Part shown: piece after piece, positions 42,801 to 52,384 of the stretch
How positions within the stretch are numbered: position 1 is the stretch's first letter
How the letters are laid out: every line of letters begins with the position of its first letter
Assembly: GCF_007197775.1 (NCBI RefSeq)
Contig: NZ_CP041638.1
Location: 2,294,001 to 2,358,000, forward strand
Direction of reading: 5' to 3'
DNA from: Thalassotalea sp. PS06
GTDB lineage: Bacteria; Pseudomonadota; Gammaproteobacteria; Enterobacterales; Alteromonadaceae
DNA: 64,000 bases
The notes under the pieces: generated by a model
What the model was told of the DNA's origin: nothing
Database searches by the model: none
What the model saw: the letters and a program-made list of their open reading frames with translations, nothing else
Made by a program: the position numbers and the translations under genes

Positions 42801-45674
42801 GTGCAACTTAATAAGATAGCAATGGTTCTCGCTCTATCTGGTATGTCTTCGCATGCTCTTGCTCAAGAAGAAGCAGAAGCGACCGATGGTGAACAAATAG
42901 AGCGCATTGAAGTCACGGGTTCGAGTATCAAGCGTACTAACCTTGAGGGTGATTTACCCGTAACCGTAATCAGCAAAGCTGAGATTGATGCAGCCGGTAT
43001 CACGTCCGCGGATCAATTATTATTACAAATGAACATCGCCTCAAACTCTAACGATAATTTAGCGAGTAACGCCGGTATCGTCGGTGGTGAAGAACGTGGT
43101 AATAACGGTGCGTCCAGCGCTAACTTAAGGCAGCAAGGTGCAAGTTCTACCTTGGTACTACTTAACGGCCGCCGTGTTGCAACCCATGGTTTGAAAGGTC
43201 GCTCCGTTGATCTTAACTCCATTCCATTTGCCGCCATTGAACGCGTTGAAGTCCTTCGAGACGGTGCATCGGCAGTTTATGGTACCGATGCGATCGGTGG
43301 TGTTATTAACTTTATTCTTAAAAAGAATTATCAAGGTGCAGAGCTAGGCGCTCTTGCAGACGTTACTGAAGAAGGCGGCGGCGATATTTATCGTTTTACT
43401 TTCGTCGGTGGTTTCGGTGATCTGAACGATGATGGCTTTAACGTAATGGCCACAGCGTCTTATAAAGATGTGAAAATCTTAAACGGCGACGATCGTGACT
43501 TTACCAACACATTCCAGCCTGACCGAGGTTTGTCTCCGGATACCCGTGGTGCACCATTTGCCTCAATCAATGATCGCTGGAGCAGTCCAAACGATCCAAC
43601 CAGTAGCCACTACAACCTTATTGGTGGTGGTCTGATTAACCCGGAAACCGGTTTAGAAAACAGCGTATTAAACGTTTTGGCGCTACCTGGTCAACCTGGT
43701 TGTGATGCGTTTCCAAACACAGATGTCGATACGGGTGCGTTGTGGAACCGCGCCAACGAAACCGTAAGTTGTGCCTGGGATTACCCACGTGCATCTGTAC
43801 TACAACAACCTGTTGAAAGTATCGATTTGGTTACTCGTGGTACGTTAAAAATTACCGAAGACCTGGAAGGTTTTGTGGAATTTATTGGTTCAGAAGTCAC
43901 CAGTAAGAAACTATTCGAACCTAACCAAATTACCCCTTGGTCAATTGGTAATGGTGACTGGGAAACCTTTGGTGGTGGCTGGTATCCAAGCACTGGTGCT
44001 TCCTATGACTATATCGTCGATGCTCTATCTGGTTACTACGGCGCTGAACAACTAAACATAGGCGCTCCTATCGCTTACCGTTGGCGTTGTATGGATTGTG
44101 GTCCTCGTGAAATCGAAACCACAACCAAAGCCTATAAATTGCAGTTAGGTCTTGATGGTTCATGGGATGACTGGGATTACAAAGTCGGATTATCTCGCTC
44201 TTCTAACGAAGCGGAATCTGAATTAGGTGGCGGTTACCACTACACCGAGATGTTGGCACAAGCTATCGGTACTGGCTTAGTAAGCCCATTCTTATTACCA
44301 GGCGAATCGCAAACTCCCGAAGGTATGGCAGCAATTGAAGCCGCATCTGCTCGGGGCGTAGTGCTGTTCGGTGGTGAAACCGTAATGACTCAGTTTGATG
44401 CGTCAATTACCGGTGACACGGGTTTTGAACTTGGTTTAGGTGGTGATTCCATTTATGTTGCTGCCGGTGTTGATATCCGCCGTGAAGAATATAAATTCAA
44501 CGGTGATCGCCGTACGGCAGAAACTCGCCCAGACATTTATGGCGCGCCTTTTGATGATGCCAACGCGTTAGATAACGTGCATCGCACCATCCAGGCGGTA
44601 TTTGTCGAAGCCTTGATCCCGGTTGTTGAATCATTTGAATTGAACCTGGCGTTACGTCACGATGATTACTCAGGTTTTGGTGGTACAACGAATCCTAAAT
44701 ACGGTTTCACCTGGAAGCCACACGATAGCGTGTTATTCCGTGGTGCCTACAGCACAGGTTTCCGAGTACCTTCCTTTAACCAGCTGTTCAATGGTATCAC
44801 TGAAGAGCCGTATACAGGTCTCGACTTTGCTGACCCGGCAGTGTGTCCAGGTGGTATCGTCGACATTGATGATCCAAACTGTCAGCCGATTCAACCTACC
44901 ATCCTATTTGGTGGTAAGCCAGATCTAGGTCCGGAAGAATCCGAGCAAAGCAGCTTAGGTTTTGTCTGGGCACCTACCGATGAGTTCAGCATGAACGTCG
45001 ACTGGTGGGAAATCATCATCGAAGGTACCATCCAGGTTCCTGGTCGCGATGATTTGGTTGAAAACTATGATGTATTCACCGACAACTTCATTCGTGATAG
45101 CTCTGGAGAGTTAGTATCAATTGACCAACGTTATGTAAATGCCGGTGAGCGTAATACCAGCGGTGTTGAAGTTGGTGCTAAGTACACTGCTGATATCGGC
45201 CCTGGTGAGCTTTCTGTTAACTTCAACGGAAGTTACCTGATTGAAGATAAGAAGAAACTGCTAGATAACGCACCGTTTAGTGACAATCTGGTAGGTACTC
45301 ATTCTCGTGGTAACATCCCGCTTCGCTGGAAACACACCTTGGCGTTCAACTACACCATTGAAGATTTCACCGTAAACTTAACTCAGGTATTCCGTGACAG
45401 TTACGAAGATGAAGTACCACCGGGTATTGAATCTGGTGAAATCGATCCGCCAAACTGGGATCCGGAAGTTGATAGTTACACGGTATATAACACCAGTGTT
45501 CAGTACACAGGTTGGGACAACATCGGTATCACCTTTGGTATTAAGAACATTCTTGACGAAGAGCCACCATTTACGGCTCACCAGAATGACTTCTCGCCAG
45601 GTGCAGCCTTTGACCCGCGTGTAGCAGACCCTCGTGGCCGGGCTTACACACTTCATGCAACCTACACTTTCTAA
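42801..45674 (+). CDS. TonB-dependent receptor
   Basis: 957 residues starting at GTG with AGGAG about 8 bases before. Signal peptide (cleavage about residue 21, ALAQEE). TonB-box-like segment QIERIEVTGSSIKR, plug domain (LPVTVISKAEIDAAGITSAD, LRQQGASSTLVLLNGRRVA, VDLNSIPFAAIERVEVLRDG), then a long beta-barrel ending RAYTLHATYTF with the aromatic C-terminus. The N-terminus VTGSSIKR resembles receptors for carbohydrates or peptides in Alteromonadales more than siderophore receptors. The substrate cannot be deduced; uptake of peptides from the neighbouring salvage cluster is possible. Confidence 0.92.
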   Translation: MQLNKIAMVLALSGMSSHALAQEEAEATDGEQIERIEVTGSSIKRTNLEGDLPVTVISKAEIDAAGITSADQLLLQMNIASNSNDNLASNAGIVGGEERGNNGASSANLRQQGASSTLVLLNGRRVATHGLKGRSVDLNSIPFAAIERVEVLRDGASAVYGTDAIGGVINFILKKNYQGAELGALADVTEEGGGDIYRFTFVGGFGDLNDDGFNVMATASYKDVKILNGDDRDFTNTFQPDRGLSPDTRGAPFASINDRWSSPNDPTSSHYNLIGGGLINPETGLENSVLNVLALPGQPGCDAFPNTDVDTGALWNRANETVSCAWDYPRASVLQQPVESIDLVTRGTLKITEDLEGFVEFIGSEVTSKKLFEPNQITPWSIGNGDWETFGGGWYPSTGASYDYIVDALSGYYGAEQLNIGAPIAYRWRCMDCGPREIETTTKAYKLQLGLDGSWDDWDYKVGLSRSSNEAESELGGGYHYTEMLAQAIGTGLVSPFLLPGESQTPEGMAAIEAASARGVVLFGGETVMTQFDASITGDTGFELGLGGDSIYVAAGVDIRREEYKFNGDRRTAETRPDIYGAPFDDANALDNVHRTIQAVFVEALIPVVESFELNLALRHDDYSGFGGTTNPKYGFTWKPHDSVLFRGAYSTGFRVPSFNQLFNGITEEPYTGLDFADPAVCPGGIVDIDDPNCQPIQPTILFGGKPDLGPEESEQSSLGFVWAPTDEFSMNVDWWEIIIEGTIQVPGRDDLVENYDVFTDNFIRDSSGELVSIDQRYVNAGERNTSGVEVGAKYTADIGPGELSVNFNGSYLIEDKKKLLDNAPFSDNLVGTHSRGNIPLRWKHTLAFNYTIEDFTVNLTQVFRDSYEDEVPPGIESGEIDPPNWDPEVDSYTVYNTSVQYTGWDNIGITFGIKNILDEEPPFTAHQNDFSPGAAFDPRVADPRGRAYTLHATYTF

Positions 45675-45690
45675 TGTGTTGAGTTGAATA

Positions 45691-45718
45691 AAAAGCGGCT
45701 TATCTAAGCCGCTTTTTT
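45691..45718 (+). terminator. terminator of the TonB receptor gene
   Basis: Perfect 12-bp stem AAAAGCGGCTTA / TAAGCCGCTTTT with a two-base loop and further T residues, 16 bases after the stop. Confidence 0.9.
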
Positions 45719-45791
45719 ATGTCTGACTTACCAGCATCGGAAAATCGACATCAAGGTCTGGAAGCGCCCTGCTTCTGCGTTTAATCAACCA

Positions 45792-46250
45792 TCAAATCCA
45801 GCGCCTGACACTGGCCTTATAGTCGACATAGTCCCGCTTAAACTTTCCTTCCAATAAACGCTCCTCTGGCTTAATTTGCCACTGCGTCAGGTAAACCATA
45901 AAAACCGGAACCAAGATTGCGGTGTATATCGAAAAAAGCAATAAGCTCCAACCAGTTAATATCAGACTAAAGCCCAGATACATAGGGTTGCGGGAATATT
46001 TGTATATACCACTAACCACAAGTGTTGACGTTTGTTCAGGAAACCTGGGATCAACGGTGGTGTGCTGGCGACGAAATCCCAGAACCCCAAACCCGATAAC
46101 CACAAACCCCAGGGTGACAGCGATAAACGCCACAATGTTTTGAGGAGTAAAACCCAGTTGCGGATATGCCGGATTGCGCAATACCCAACCGAGGCCAATA
46201 AAACCAAGCAATAACAGCAAGGGAGGTATTTTCAATTCTAATGACCGCAT
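45792..46250 (-). CDS. isoprenylcysteine methyltransferase-like membrane protein
   Basis: 152 residues from MRSLELKIPPLLLLLGFIGL; the longer frame upstream runs into the formyltransferase gene. Four to five membrane helices and the family motif: LVVSGIYKYSRNPMYLGFSL (the G-x-Y-x-x-x-R-N-P-x-Y signature), and the late EERLLEGKFKRDYVDYKASV. This is the ICMT/phospholipid methyltransferase fold; the substrate in bacteria is usually unknown. Its start overlaps the formyltransferase stop (TAATATG), so the two are cotranscribed. Confidence 0.85.
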   Translation of the reverse strand: MRSLELKIPPLLLLLGFIGLGWVLRNPAYPQLGFTPQNIVAFIAVTLGFVVIGFGVLGFRRQHTTVDPRFPEQTSTLVVSGIYKYSRNPMYLGFSLILTGWSLLLFSIYTAILVPVFMVYLTQWQIKPEERLLEGKFKRDYVDYKASVRRWI

Positions 46251-46251
46251 A

Positions 46252-47082
46252 TTAGTTGGCCTCCTTATCGGCAATGGTAACCTGGTAATACCTCGACAGA
46301 AACTCTGCCAATTCATGGTGATCGTAGATTTTAAGTCCCCTGTCATCAAAATCTTTCAACGCCGAAGCGTCGGGAAAGCCAAAATAATTCCCCTCCCCTG
46401 ACTGAACCATTTTTGGCAGCGGTGATTTTTCTATTAAGGCGTTTATATAATTTAAAATTTGCTCAGGCGCACTTTGATAAAGATGAAGGACGTGCCACAG
46501 ATAAGATTTTTCGGGGTCAATATCCAGAGTCGCGGTAGAAATAATTCTGCCGGTATCAATGCCAGCGTCATCAATGGTGTGCAAGGTTGTGCCAATGGTT
46601 TTTTCTTCATTGAGCATTGCCCAGAACGTCGCCATGACGCCACGATATTGAGGCAATAACCCAGAGTGTAAATTTATTACCCCATATTTTGGGATCTGAA
46701 TCGCCTCTGACTGTAATATCCTGCCAAAGCGAATACTGATAATCAGGTCCGGGTGAGAATTGGCCAAAGTTTCAAGGCCAGCTGGGCTATTAATATGATT
46801 GAGAAAGGTAATAGGTCCACTGGTATGCTGCTCCAGATGCACAAAGCCTTTGAAGCCAGTATGCCGGGACAGTTGGCTATCAAGAGCCTTTTCATCAATA
46901 AGCGGCAGAACAATCGAAGATTCGAAGTGAGACAGTTCGCTTATTAGCCCTTGATGATCGTCGGCTTTACCTACCTGTTGGGACAAAAATACGGTCACAT
47001 TATGTTGCTGTAATTGCGGCAATAACAGGTTTAACGCGAAGTTAGCGGGTAAATCACGGTTAGCTAAAATGGTTATATTCAA
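46252..47082 (-). CDS. formyltransferase family protein
   Basis: About 276 residues, taken from a TTG (LNITILANRDLPANF) with AAGGAA before it, because the upstream extension has no family sequence. The formyltransferase core is seen in DLIISIRFGRILQSEAIQIP, NLHSGLLPQYRGVMATFWAM (N-x-H-S-x-L-L-P-x-x-x-G, with the catalytic Asn and His) and IDDAGIDTGRII (catalytic Asp). It uses 10-formyl-tetrahydrofolate to formylate an amine on an unknown substrate, often a nucleotide sugar or surface polysaccharide unit. Divergent from the sulfotransferase gene, which fits surface decoration. Confidence 0.85.
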   Translation of the reverse strand: MNITILANRDLPANFALNLLLPQLQQHNVTVFLSQQVGKADDHQGLISELSHFESSIVLPLIDEKALDSQLSRHTGFKGFVHLEQHTSGPITFLNHINSPAGLETLANSHPDLIISIRFGRILQSEAIQIPKYGVINLHSGLLPQYRGVMATFWAMLNEEKTIGTTLHTIDDAGIDTGRIISTATLDIDPEKSYLWHVLHLYQSAPEQILNYINALIEKSPLPKMVQSGEGNYFGFPDASALKDFDDRGLKIYDHHELAEFLSRYYQVTIADKEAN

Positions 47083-47211
47083 GTCGTCATTCCTTTTATG
47101 TCGCTCGCCGTGCACGTTATTCAACGAAAGCGCTACCGAGGCTGCATACTTAGCCAAATTTAAACTACACTGGAAACAAAGGGAATAATAATTAGAGCAC
47201 AAGTAACAACC

Positions 47212-48072
47212 ATGAACATAGAGCCAGCCATTGAGAGCAGGTTTGCCAGGCTGTTTAATCGCAAGCACAAACAAATACGATTCAAATATCGACTTCTAAC
47301 GGCGCGACAACGTGTATTGCCAAACTTCCTTATCCTCGGGGCCAGATATTCGGGTACAGCCAGTCTGGTAAAGCTTATCAATCAACACCCTAAACTGCAT
47401 GGTACGTTTCAATCACAAATCCATTATTTCGACGGTGGCCTAGCAAGAAACCGAGATAACTTCCTCAATGGTGAGTCATGGTACCGCGCCCATTTTCCCA
47501 AACGCAAAGAACTTGCGCCCGGCCATTTGGCATTCGAAGCGTCAACGTTTTACAGTTTTCATCCGTTAGCCGCAAAACGCTTACATGACCTGATCCCAGA
47601 CGTAAAAATCATTTTTGTTCTGCGCGACCCGGTACAGCGTGCCATTCACCAATATAACGACGCAAAACGGCAGAATCATGAATATCTCCCAATGATCAAT
47701 GCCTTGCAAATCGAAGAGAAACGTCTGGCCTGGACGATGAAAAATAAAGACTACAAAAGCGGGACTTTCCTTCACGCCACCTACAAATCTCGCGGTCACT
47801 ATAAAGAACAAATCTCACGTTACATGGAATTATTTGGCCGTGACAAAATCTTGCTAGTGGGCATTGAAGAGTTTTGCCAGAATCCGGAAAAAGTCTTTAG
47901 CGAAATCTATCAGTTCCTCGGGATTGATAATTTTGTCGTCGATACCAAAACCTTTAAGCTGCCTAAGTTCAAAGTTAACGACGCACCGGATGTTAACAAC
48001 TATCTACAGGAATATTTCAACCACAGAAATCAGTCTTTTTACGAGTTTTCCGGAAAGGCATTTAATTGGTGA
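47212..48072 (+). CDS. sulfotransferase domain protein
   Basis: 286 residues without signal. PAPS-binding features: 5'-phosphosulfate loop FLILGARYSGTASLVKLI near residue 42, where the usual Lys of the loop is Arg, and the 3'-phosphate loop IIFVLRDPVQRAIHQYNDAK near residue 135. The later SRGHYKEQISRYMELFGRDKILLVGIEEF, split as SRGHYKEQISRYME and LFGRDKILLVGIEEF, is typical of the heparan N-sulfotransferase-like family. It probably sulfates a glycan or lipid. No glycan cluster is adjacent apart from the divergent formyltransferase. Confidence 0.85.
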   Translation: MNIEPAIESRFARLFNRKHKQIRFKYRLLTARQRVLPNFLILGARYSGTASLVKLINQHPKLHGTFQSQIHYFDGGLARNRDNFLNGESWYRAHFPKRKELAPGHLAFEASTFYSFHPLAAKRLHDLIPDVKIIFVLRDPVQRAIHQYNDAKRQNHEYLPMINALQIEEKRLAWTMKNKDYKSGTFLHATYKSRGHYKEQISRYMELFGRDKILLVGIEEFCQNPEKVFSEIYQFLGIDNFVVDTKTFKLPKFKVNDAPDVNNYLQEYFNHRNQSFYEFSGKAFNW

Positions 48073-48123
48073 TGAGGTATTGTTAAGAAAGCGCCGGCCA
48101 ACGGCGCTAACAGCAAGCCGGGA

Positions 48124-48147
48124 AGCGAGCGTGGTACGCTTTTTTTC
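48124..48147 (+). terminator. terminator of the sulfotransferase gene
   Basis: GCGT-GGT-ACGC stem, extendable by outer AAGCG/CGCTT pairing in an alternative fold, followed by eight T. Confidence 0.7.
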
Positions 48148-48197
48148 CCGAAAACCTGAAAAAGGCTGAATACCACTAGCAAGGTATTTGTTAGCAA

Positions 48198-48512
48198 CTA
48201 TCGATTGATTAACTTCTTTCGGGTTAAGAACTCTGCCAACATCACCCAATCACCGAGAAAGCTGTACCACGGATAAATGAAGGTTGCGGGTCTGTTTTTC
48301 TCAAAGAAAAAGTGACCCACCCAGGCAAAACCATAGCCAAGTACCGGTAGTGCAATCAAATACAGAGCCTTACCTGAGACAATGATGTAAATGACTAAAG
48401 CAATGACCAGAAGACTACCAATATAGTGTAGCGCCCGACACACGGGATCCTGGTGTTGCGATAAATAGAAAGGATAAAACTCTCGAAACGTCTGATATTT
48501 TTTCTCTGTCAT
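48198..48512 (-). CDS. DUF962/Mpo1-like membrane protein
   Basis: 104 residues starting MTEKKYQTFREFYPFYLSQH. The family signature is FYLSQHQDPVCRALHYIGSL near the front and GYGFAWVGHFFFEKNRPATF in the middle, with four membrane segments. Mpo1-like proteins are iron-dependent dioxygenases of 2-hydroxy fatty acids in yeast; the bacterial role is not known. Here the conserved His residues (QH, LH, GHFFFEKN) are kept. Confidence 0.85.
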   Translation of the reverse strand: MTEKKYQTFREFYPFYLSQHQDPVCRALHYIGSLLVIALVIYIIVSGKALYLIALPVLGYGFAWVGHFFFEKNRPATFIYPWYSFLGDWVMLAEFLTRKKLINR

Positions 48513-48529
48513 CTTGTTCTACTTCTTGA

Positions 48530-49171
48530 TTAACGTTTATTGCGGTAGTGAATCATTAAAGGACCGGTTACTTTACCAACGGTAACCTCCTTTACCACCT
48601 GATAATCACACTCTTTAAAAAATTCCCGGTATTTATCACTGGTAACATAAATCGCGACACCTTCACTTTCCGGACTGTCCTCCAGCACGGTATTGACCGC
48701 TGCCACCAGATAGTGACCGAACCCATGTTGCTGATGCAATGGATGGATGGCGATAAACGATAACATATGGAACTGCTCTAGCGGTACAGAATCGACGATG
48801 ATTTGCTCTTTTTCAATCATTTGCCGGGTATTGAAATAGCCTGCGCTTAGCATCATTTTTAATCGCCAGTGCCAAAAACGATCACTGCCAAGACCTCGGC
48901 CCGGACTGTTGATACAAGCGACACCAACCAGAGCTTCACCCAGATATAATCCTAAAATCGGTTGTTTCGCTTGCCAGAATGCTGCCAATTCTTCACGAAT
49001 TGCGGCCCTGAGACGTTGCTCATAACCACTGTCGTCGGCATCGAAGATATCCATAAAAATCGGATCATCCTGATAGGCCTGAAACAACAGCGAGGCGGCA
49101 ACTTTTAACTCGCTCGCCGGCAAATAGGATGCTCGGATATCATTATCTGTGGCTACTTTTACGTCATTCAT
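48530..49171 (-). CDS. GNAT family N-acetyltransferase
   Basis: 213 residues. GNAT core: MLSFIAIHPLHQQHGFGHYL (acetyl-CoA loop of the Q/R-x-x-G-x-G/A type), followed by GVAIYVTSDKYREFFKECDY. The N-terminal half (ELKVAASLLFQAYQDDPIFM) is like that of GNAT proteins acting on small molecules. Substrate unknown. Seventeen bases separate it from the DUF962 gene downstream, suggesting cotranscription. Confidence 0.85.
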   Translation of the reverse strand: MNDVKVATDNDIRASYLPASELKVAASLLFQAYQDDPIFMDIFDADDSGYEQRLRAAIREELAAFWQAKQPILGLYLGEALVGVACINSPGRGLGSDRFWHWRLKMMLSAGYFNTRQMIEKEQIIVDSVPLEQFHMLSFIAIHPLHQQHGFGHYLVAAVNTVLEDSPESEGVAIYVTSDKYREFFKECDYQVVKEVTVGKVTGPLMIHYRNKR

Positions 49172-49450
49172 AACAGTTACACTCTTATATTACGGGCCCA
49201 CCTAAGCATTTTCACTGACGTGTGAAGAGCAAGCAGGCCCTGGTATTTTCCCGGTGACTTGCTATCCACCTTATCAAGGAAAATTAAATATAGTCAAACC
49301 AACTGGTTACATTATGTACTCGATATTGCGGATTACCAATAACATTGGTTTATGCTGAGAACTAGCAAACTACCGTGCTTTTTGTTCCTGGAATTGGTGT
49401 AAGCCATCTATAATGAGTACTGTTCATTTCACAACGTCGCGAGGCTTAGG

Positions 49451-49681
49451 ATGGATCTGTCGAATCACAATCTGCAGGGATTGTTTGCACAATTGGGCTT
49501 AGATAATCAGCCAGACAGCATTAACCAGTTTATTGAACAACACAAAGGACTGGCTTCGGAAATTCGATTAGAACAAGCGAATTTTTGGTCGCCTGCACAG
49601 GCTAGTTTTCTTGAGGAATCAATCAGCGAAGATTCCGATTGGTGTGAGATCGTCGATGTTTTAGACAGTATGCTGCGATAA
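49451..49681 (+). CDS. DUF2789 family small protein
   Basis: 76 residues: MDLSNHNLQGLFAQLGLDNQ at the front and FWSPAQASFLEESISEDSDW with an acidic C-terminus (CEIVDVLDSMLR), the pattern of DUF2789. Small cytosolic helical protein of unknown role, common in gammaproteobacteria. Confidence 0.85.
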   Translation: MDLSNHNLQGLFAQLGLDNQPDSINQFIEQHKGLASEIRLEQANFWSPAQASFLEESISEDSDWCEIVDVLDSMLR

Positions 49682-49716
49682 TAGTGCTCGCAATGCAGCG
49701 AGCACTGTTCAGATAG

Positions 49717-50091
49717 TTAAATTTGCGCTAGCGCTTTGTCACCCCAGCTTACCAGTACGTTTTCTTTGAAGATAAGAGGCGTGCACTCATCTTTGGTGGT
49801 CATGCTGTCGGCATGTTTGCGGTTAGTACGGTAGTAAAGTACCTGGATCTTCTCACCATTTTTTTCGTAAGTTTCATTGAAGTCCGGCACACCCATTTTC
49901 TTTTTCACGTCTGCAAAGCTCATCTCAGCTTCCAGCTCCGCTAGCTTTTTACGGTTTTCATAAGCCGTATCATGGCTAGAATGCATAGTGTTTGCATCCC
50001 ATTCGCCTTTACCATCAACTGCAATTACGCAACCGGTTAATGTGGTTGCCAGTGGCGCCATAACTAATAATGCAACAAGCGTTTTCTTCAT
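49717..50091 (-). CDS. DUF3192 family lipoprotein (copy 1)
   Basis: 124 residues with a lipoprotein signal (LATTLTGCVIAVDG, Cys about residue 21). The DUF3192 body contains NRKKLAELEAEMSFADVKKK and VLYYRTNRKHADSMTTKDEC. It resembles a small SmpA/OmlA-like envelope domain. A paralogue lies at 54629-55009. Function unknown. Confidence 0.85.
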   Translation of the reverse strand: MKKTLVALLVMAPLATTLTGCVIAVDGKGEWDANTMHSSHDTAYENRKKLAELEAEMSFADVKKKMGVPDFNETYEKNGEKIQVLYYRTNRKHADSMTTKDECTPLIFKENVLVSWGDKALAQI

Positions 50092-50412
50092 TGTTCTACC
50101 TTTCTAAATTAAAATGCAAGCTGTCTCGCTTACGTAAATTCCCTGTAGGCATAGAGCCAGAGCAGAATGTTCTGATCAATACCTGTCAAATGTATTATTC
50201 CAGCTATTTCACCCAATTTAAGGAAAATTGACCAGAATCAAATTACAAGTTTAGTGGTAGCAATTAACCTGCCAAAACAATAACTCGTTGATTTTTATCG
50301 AAAATAAATATTTCCATTAATTCTCGTCATGACATCGTTAGCGACTTTCGCTATTATTTAGCAAAATTTCCAATCTTTGTCGCAAATTTCAGCAATTAAG
50401 GTCAGTTTGCCA
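50092..50412. other. intergenic, about 320 bases
   Basis: AT-rich; no gene seen. It should contain the divergent promoters of the DUF3192 gene and of the KfrA-like gene. Confidence 0.5.
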
Positions 50413-50739
50413 ATGAGCCAGCAAGAAATCTATCAAATCGCCCATCAATTAAAACAACAAGGAAAAACCCCGAGTGTTGCATTAATCAAGAGTCAGTTAT
50501 CCGTTTCGATGCCCCTTACCGCTATCATCAAAGGATTACAACAATGGCAGAAAAACCCGGCCCTTGGCGAAACCAAAGCAGAACAACCGGCGGAAACAGC
50601 AGCGCCGGCCGACACAAATGCATCGGCGGATATAGCAACCCTTAATCAGCAAGTAACCTCGTTACGGCAACAAGTCGCGACGATGAAAGTGGAAATAGAT
50701 GAGCTGAAAAACATAATTGCCGAGCTGAAAGCTAAGTAG
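50413..50739 (+). CDS. small KfrA-N-like DNA-binding/coiled-coil protein
   Basis: About 108 residues from MSQQEIYQIAHQLKQQGKTP (ATG at 50413); an in-frame TTG at 50377 would add 12 residues. The N-terminal about 55 residues (QIAHQLKQQGKTPSVALIKS, then LTAIIKGLQQW) look like the KfrA N-terminal helix-turn-helix. A Pro/Ala-rich linker follows, then a coiled coil (LNQQVTSLRQQVATMKVEID). It likely binds DNA as a dimer. Its 3' end overlaps the end of syd by 8 bases. Confidence 0.7.
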   Translation: MSQQEIYQIAHQLKQQGKTPSVALIKSQLSVSMPLTAIIKGLQQWQKNPALGETKAEQPAETAAPADTNASADIATLNQQVTSLRQQVATMKVEIDELKNIIAELKAK

Positions 50740-51304
50740 TTTGTTGTAAACGCAGGCTCAGGCTATCGAGAAATTCCGATAACGAGTCTGCAAGTTTTTT
50801 ACTGCCTTTCAATCCAACGGGTTCCACCCAAACGCTGCCATCATCATTATCTATTACCAGGTTAATATCCTCTTCGTCAGTAATCGCGAAAAAGATACTG
50901 GTTGGTTGACGCAGGCGACGTTTCATTAGTACGTGGCCAATTATATTTTGTTGCAGGCGTTCAAAATCGTCTTCATTCCAGGCAAACAATAACGACAGTT
51001 TTCCATGTTCGCTCTCGGCCTCAATGCTGTCGCTATATGCCAATGCGAAATATTCCTTAATACTCGGGTGCAACTCCATATCCAGGGCTTTCTCAACGTT
51101 AGCAAAGGAAATCGGCTGCTCAACAATATGCGGCTGCCAACGCGTAAGCTGACCATCTTTAACCTGATCCATCTCGGCATCTGACGGCCATTGCTGGTCG
51201 TGTTCAACCTTAGGGAAATCGCCATGTGTATCCTGATACTGTTGGATAAATCGATTCAATAACTGCTGCAAACTGACTTGCGTTGGCGTAAATTCAATTG
51301 CCAT
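50732..51304 (-). CDS. syd: SecY-interacting protein Syd
   Basis: 190 residues from MAIEFTPTQVSLQQLLNRFI. Syd is a cytosolic acidic protein that binds SecY and can monitor translocon assembly. Family features are DFPKVEHDQQWPS, HPSIKEYFALAYSDSIEAES, LFAWNEDDFERLQQNIIGH and DNDDGSVWVEPVG. Divergent from queF as in E. coli, with about 115 bases between them. Confidence 0.92.
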   Translation of the reverse strand: MAIEFTPTQVSLQQLLNRFIQQYQDTHGDFPKVEHDQQWPSDAEMDQVKDGQLTRWQPHIVEQPISFANVEKALDMELHPSIKEYFALAYSDSIEAESEHGKLSLLFAWNEDDFERLQQNIIGHVLMKRRLRQPTSIFFAITDEEDINLVIDNDDGSVWVEPVGLKGSKKLADSLSEFLDSLSLRLQQTT

Positions 51305-51419
51305 CAATAAATTCTCATCTTGTTGGGGCTCTCAAGAGTATCGAAAGTACCTTCAGAGCTAAAAAATTGCTATGATTAGCGCCTATTATAGCGAGCAGTT
51401 GAGTGAAATTTAAAACCCT

Positions 51420-52271
51420 ATGAGCAATTACCAGAACGCTGATGAATTAAAAGCCTTATTGCTGGGTAAGGAAACCGAATATAAAAGCGACTATGATGCG
51501 AGCCTTCTTCAAGGCGTACCACGAAGCTTAAATCGAGATTCACTAGCCATTGATCAGGTAAACCTGCCATTTCTGGGTGAAGACGTCTGGTATGGGTTTG
51601 AACTGTCCTGGCTAAACGCTAAAGGCTTACCCCAGGTCGCAGTTGCGGAATTTCGCTTTCCTTGTACCAGCACCAACATCGTCGAATCCAAATCCTTTAA
51701 GTTGTACTTAAATAGCTTTAATCAAACCCGTTTCTCAAGCTGGGATATGGTAAAAGAAAAGCTTGGTCAGGATCTTTCCCTTGTCTGTGATGGCCAGGCT
51801 ATCGTAAACCTGTTTGACGTCGAGCATTGTCCGGCTTTGCAAATTGCCAGCCAGCAGAGCTATCAACGCATTGATGATCAGGATATTGAAATTACTAATT
51901 ACCAGTTTGACCGTGAACTGCTCGAAGGCGCAGCAAACAAGGATGAGATCGTTTCAGAACAGTTGGTGAGCCATTTGTTAAAATCCAATTGCCTGATAAC
52001 CAACCAACCGGACTGGGCAAGCCTGTATATCGACTATCGTGGCGGCAAAATTGATCAGCAAAAGTTATTGCGATACCTGATATCTTTCAGACAGCATAAT
52101 GAATTTCACGAGCAATGCGTGGAACGCATCTTTGTTGATTTAATGGAATTTTGTCAGTGTCAAGAGTTGACCGTTTATGCCAGGTACACCAGGCGAGGTG
52201 GCTTGGATATCAACCCATATCGCTCGACAAACGCGTCCCCTGCGCCGGATTTGAGAACCATACGCCAATAA
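51420..52271 (+). CDS. queF: NADPH-dependent 7-cyano-7-deazaguanine reductase QueF
   Basis: 283 residues, the long bimodular (E. coli YqcD) type. N-terminal half: [20 protein letters not shown], the NADPH-related ESKSxK motif. C-terminal half: [20 protein letters not shown] with the Cys nucleophile, and [16 protein letters not shown] with the Glu/His pair binding preQ0. It reduces preQ0 to preQ1 in queuosine synthesis. Confidence 0.95.
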   Translation: MSNYQNADELKALLLGKETEYKSDYDASLLQGVPRSLNRDSLAIDQVNLPFLGEDVWYGFELSWLNAKGLPQVAVAEFRFPCTSTNIVESKSFKLYLNSFNQTRFSSWDMVKEKLGQDLSLVCDGQAIVNLFDVEHCPALQIASQQSYQRIDDQDIEITNYQFDRELLEGAANKDEIVSEQLVSHLLKSNCLITNQPDWASLYIDYRGGKIDQQKLLRYLISFRQHNEFHEQCVERIFVDLMEFCQCQELTVYARYTRRGGLDINPYRSTNASPAPDLRTIRQ

Positions 52272-52384
52272 AAATATCTAATTGTAATAATAAGTTACAA
52301 GGATTCTCATACATTACGTTTAAATCTGTTCTACACTCAGGTTAAGGGCTTGCGTTAAACAAAAAGAACAAAATTGAGGTTAGT

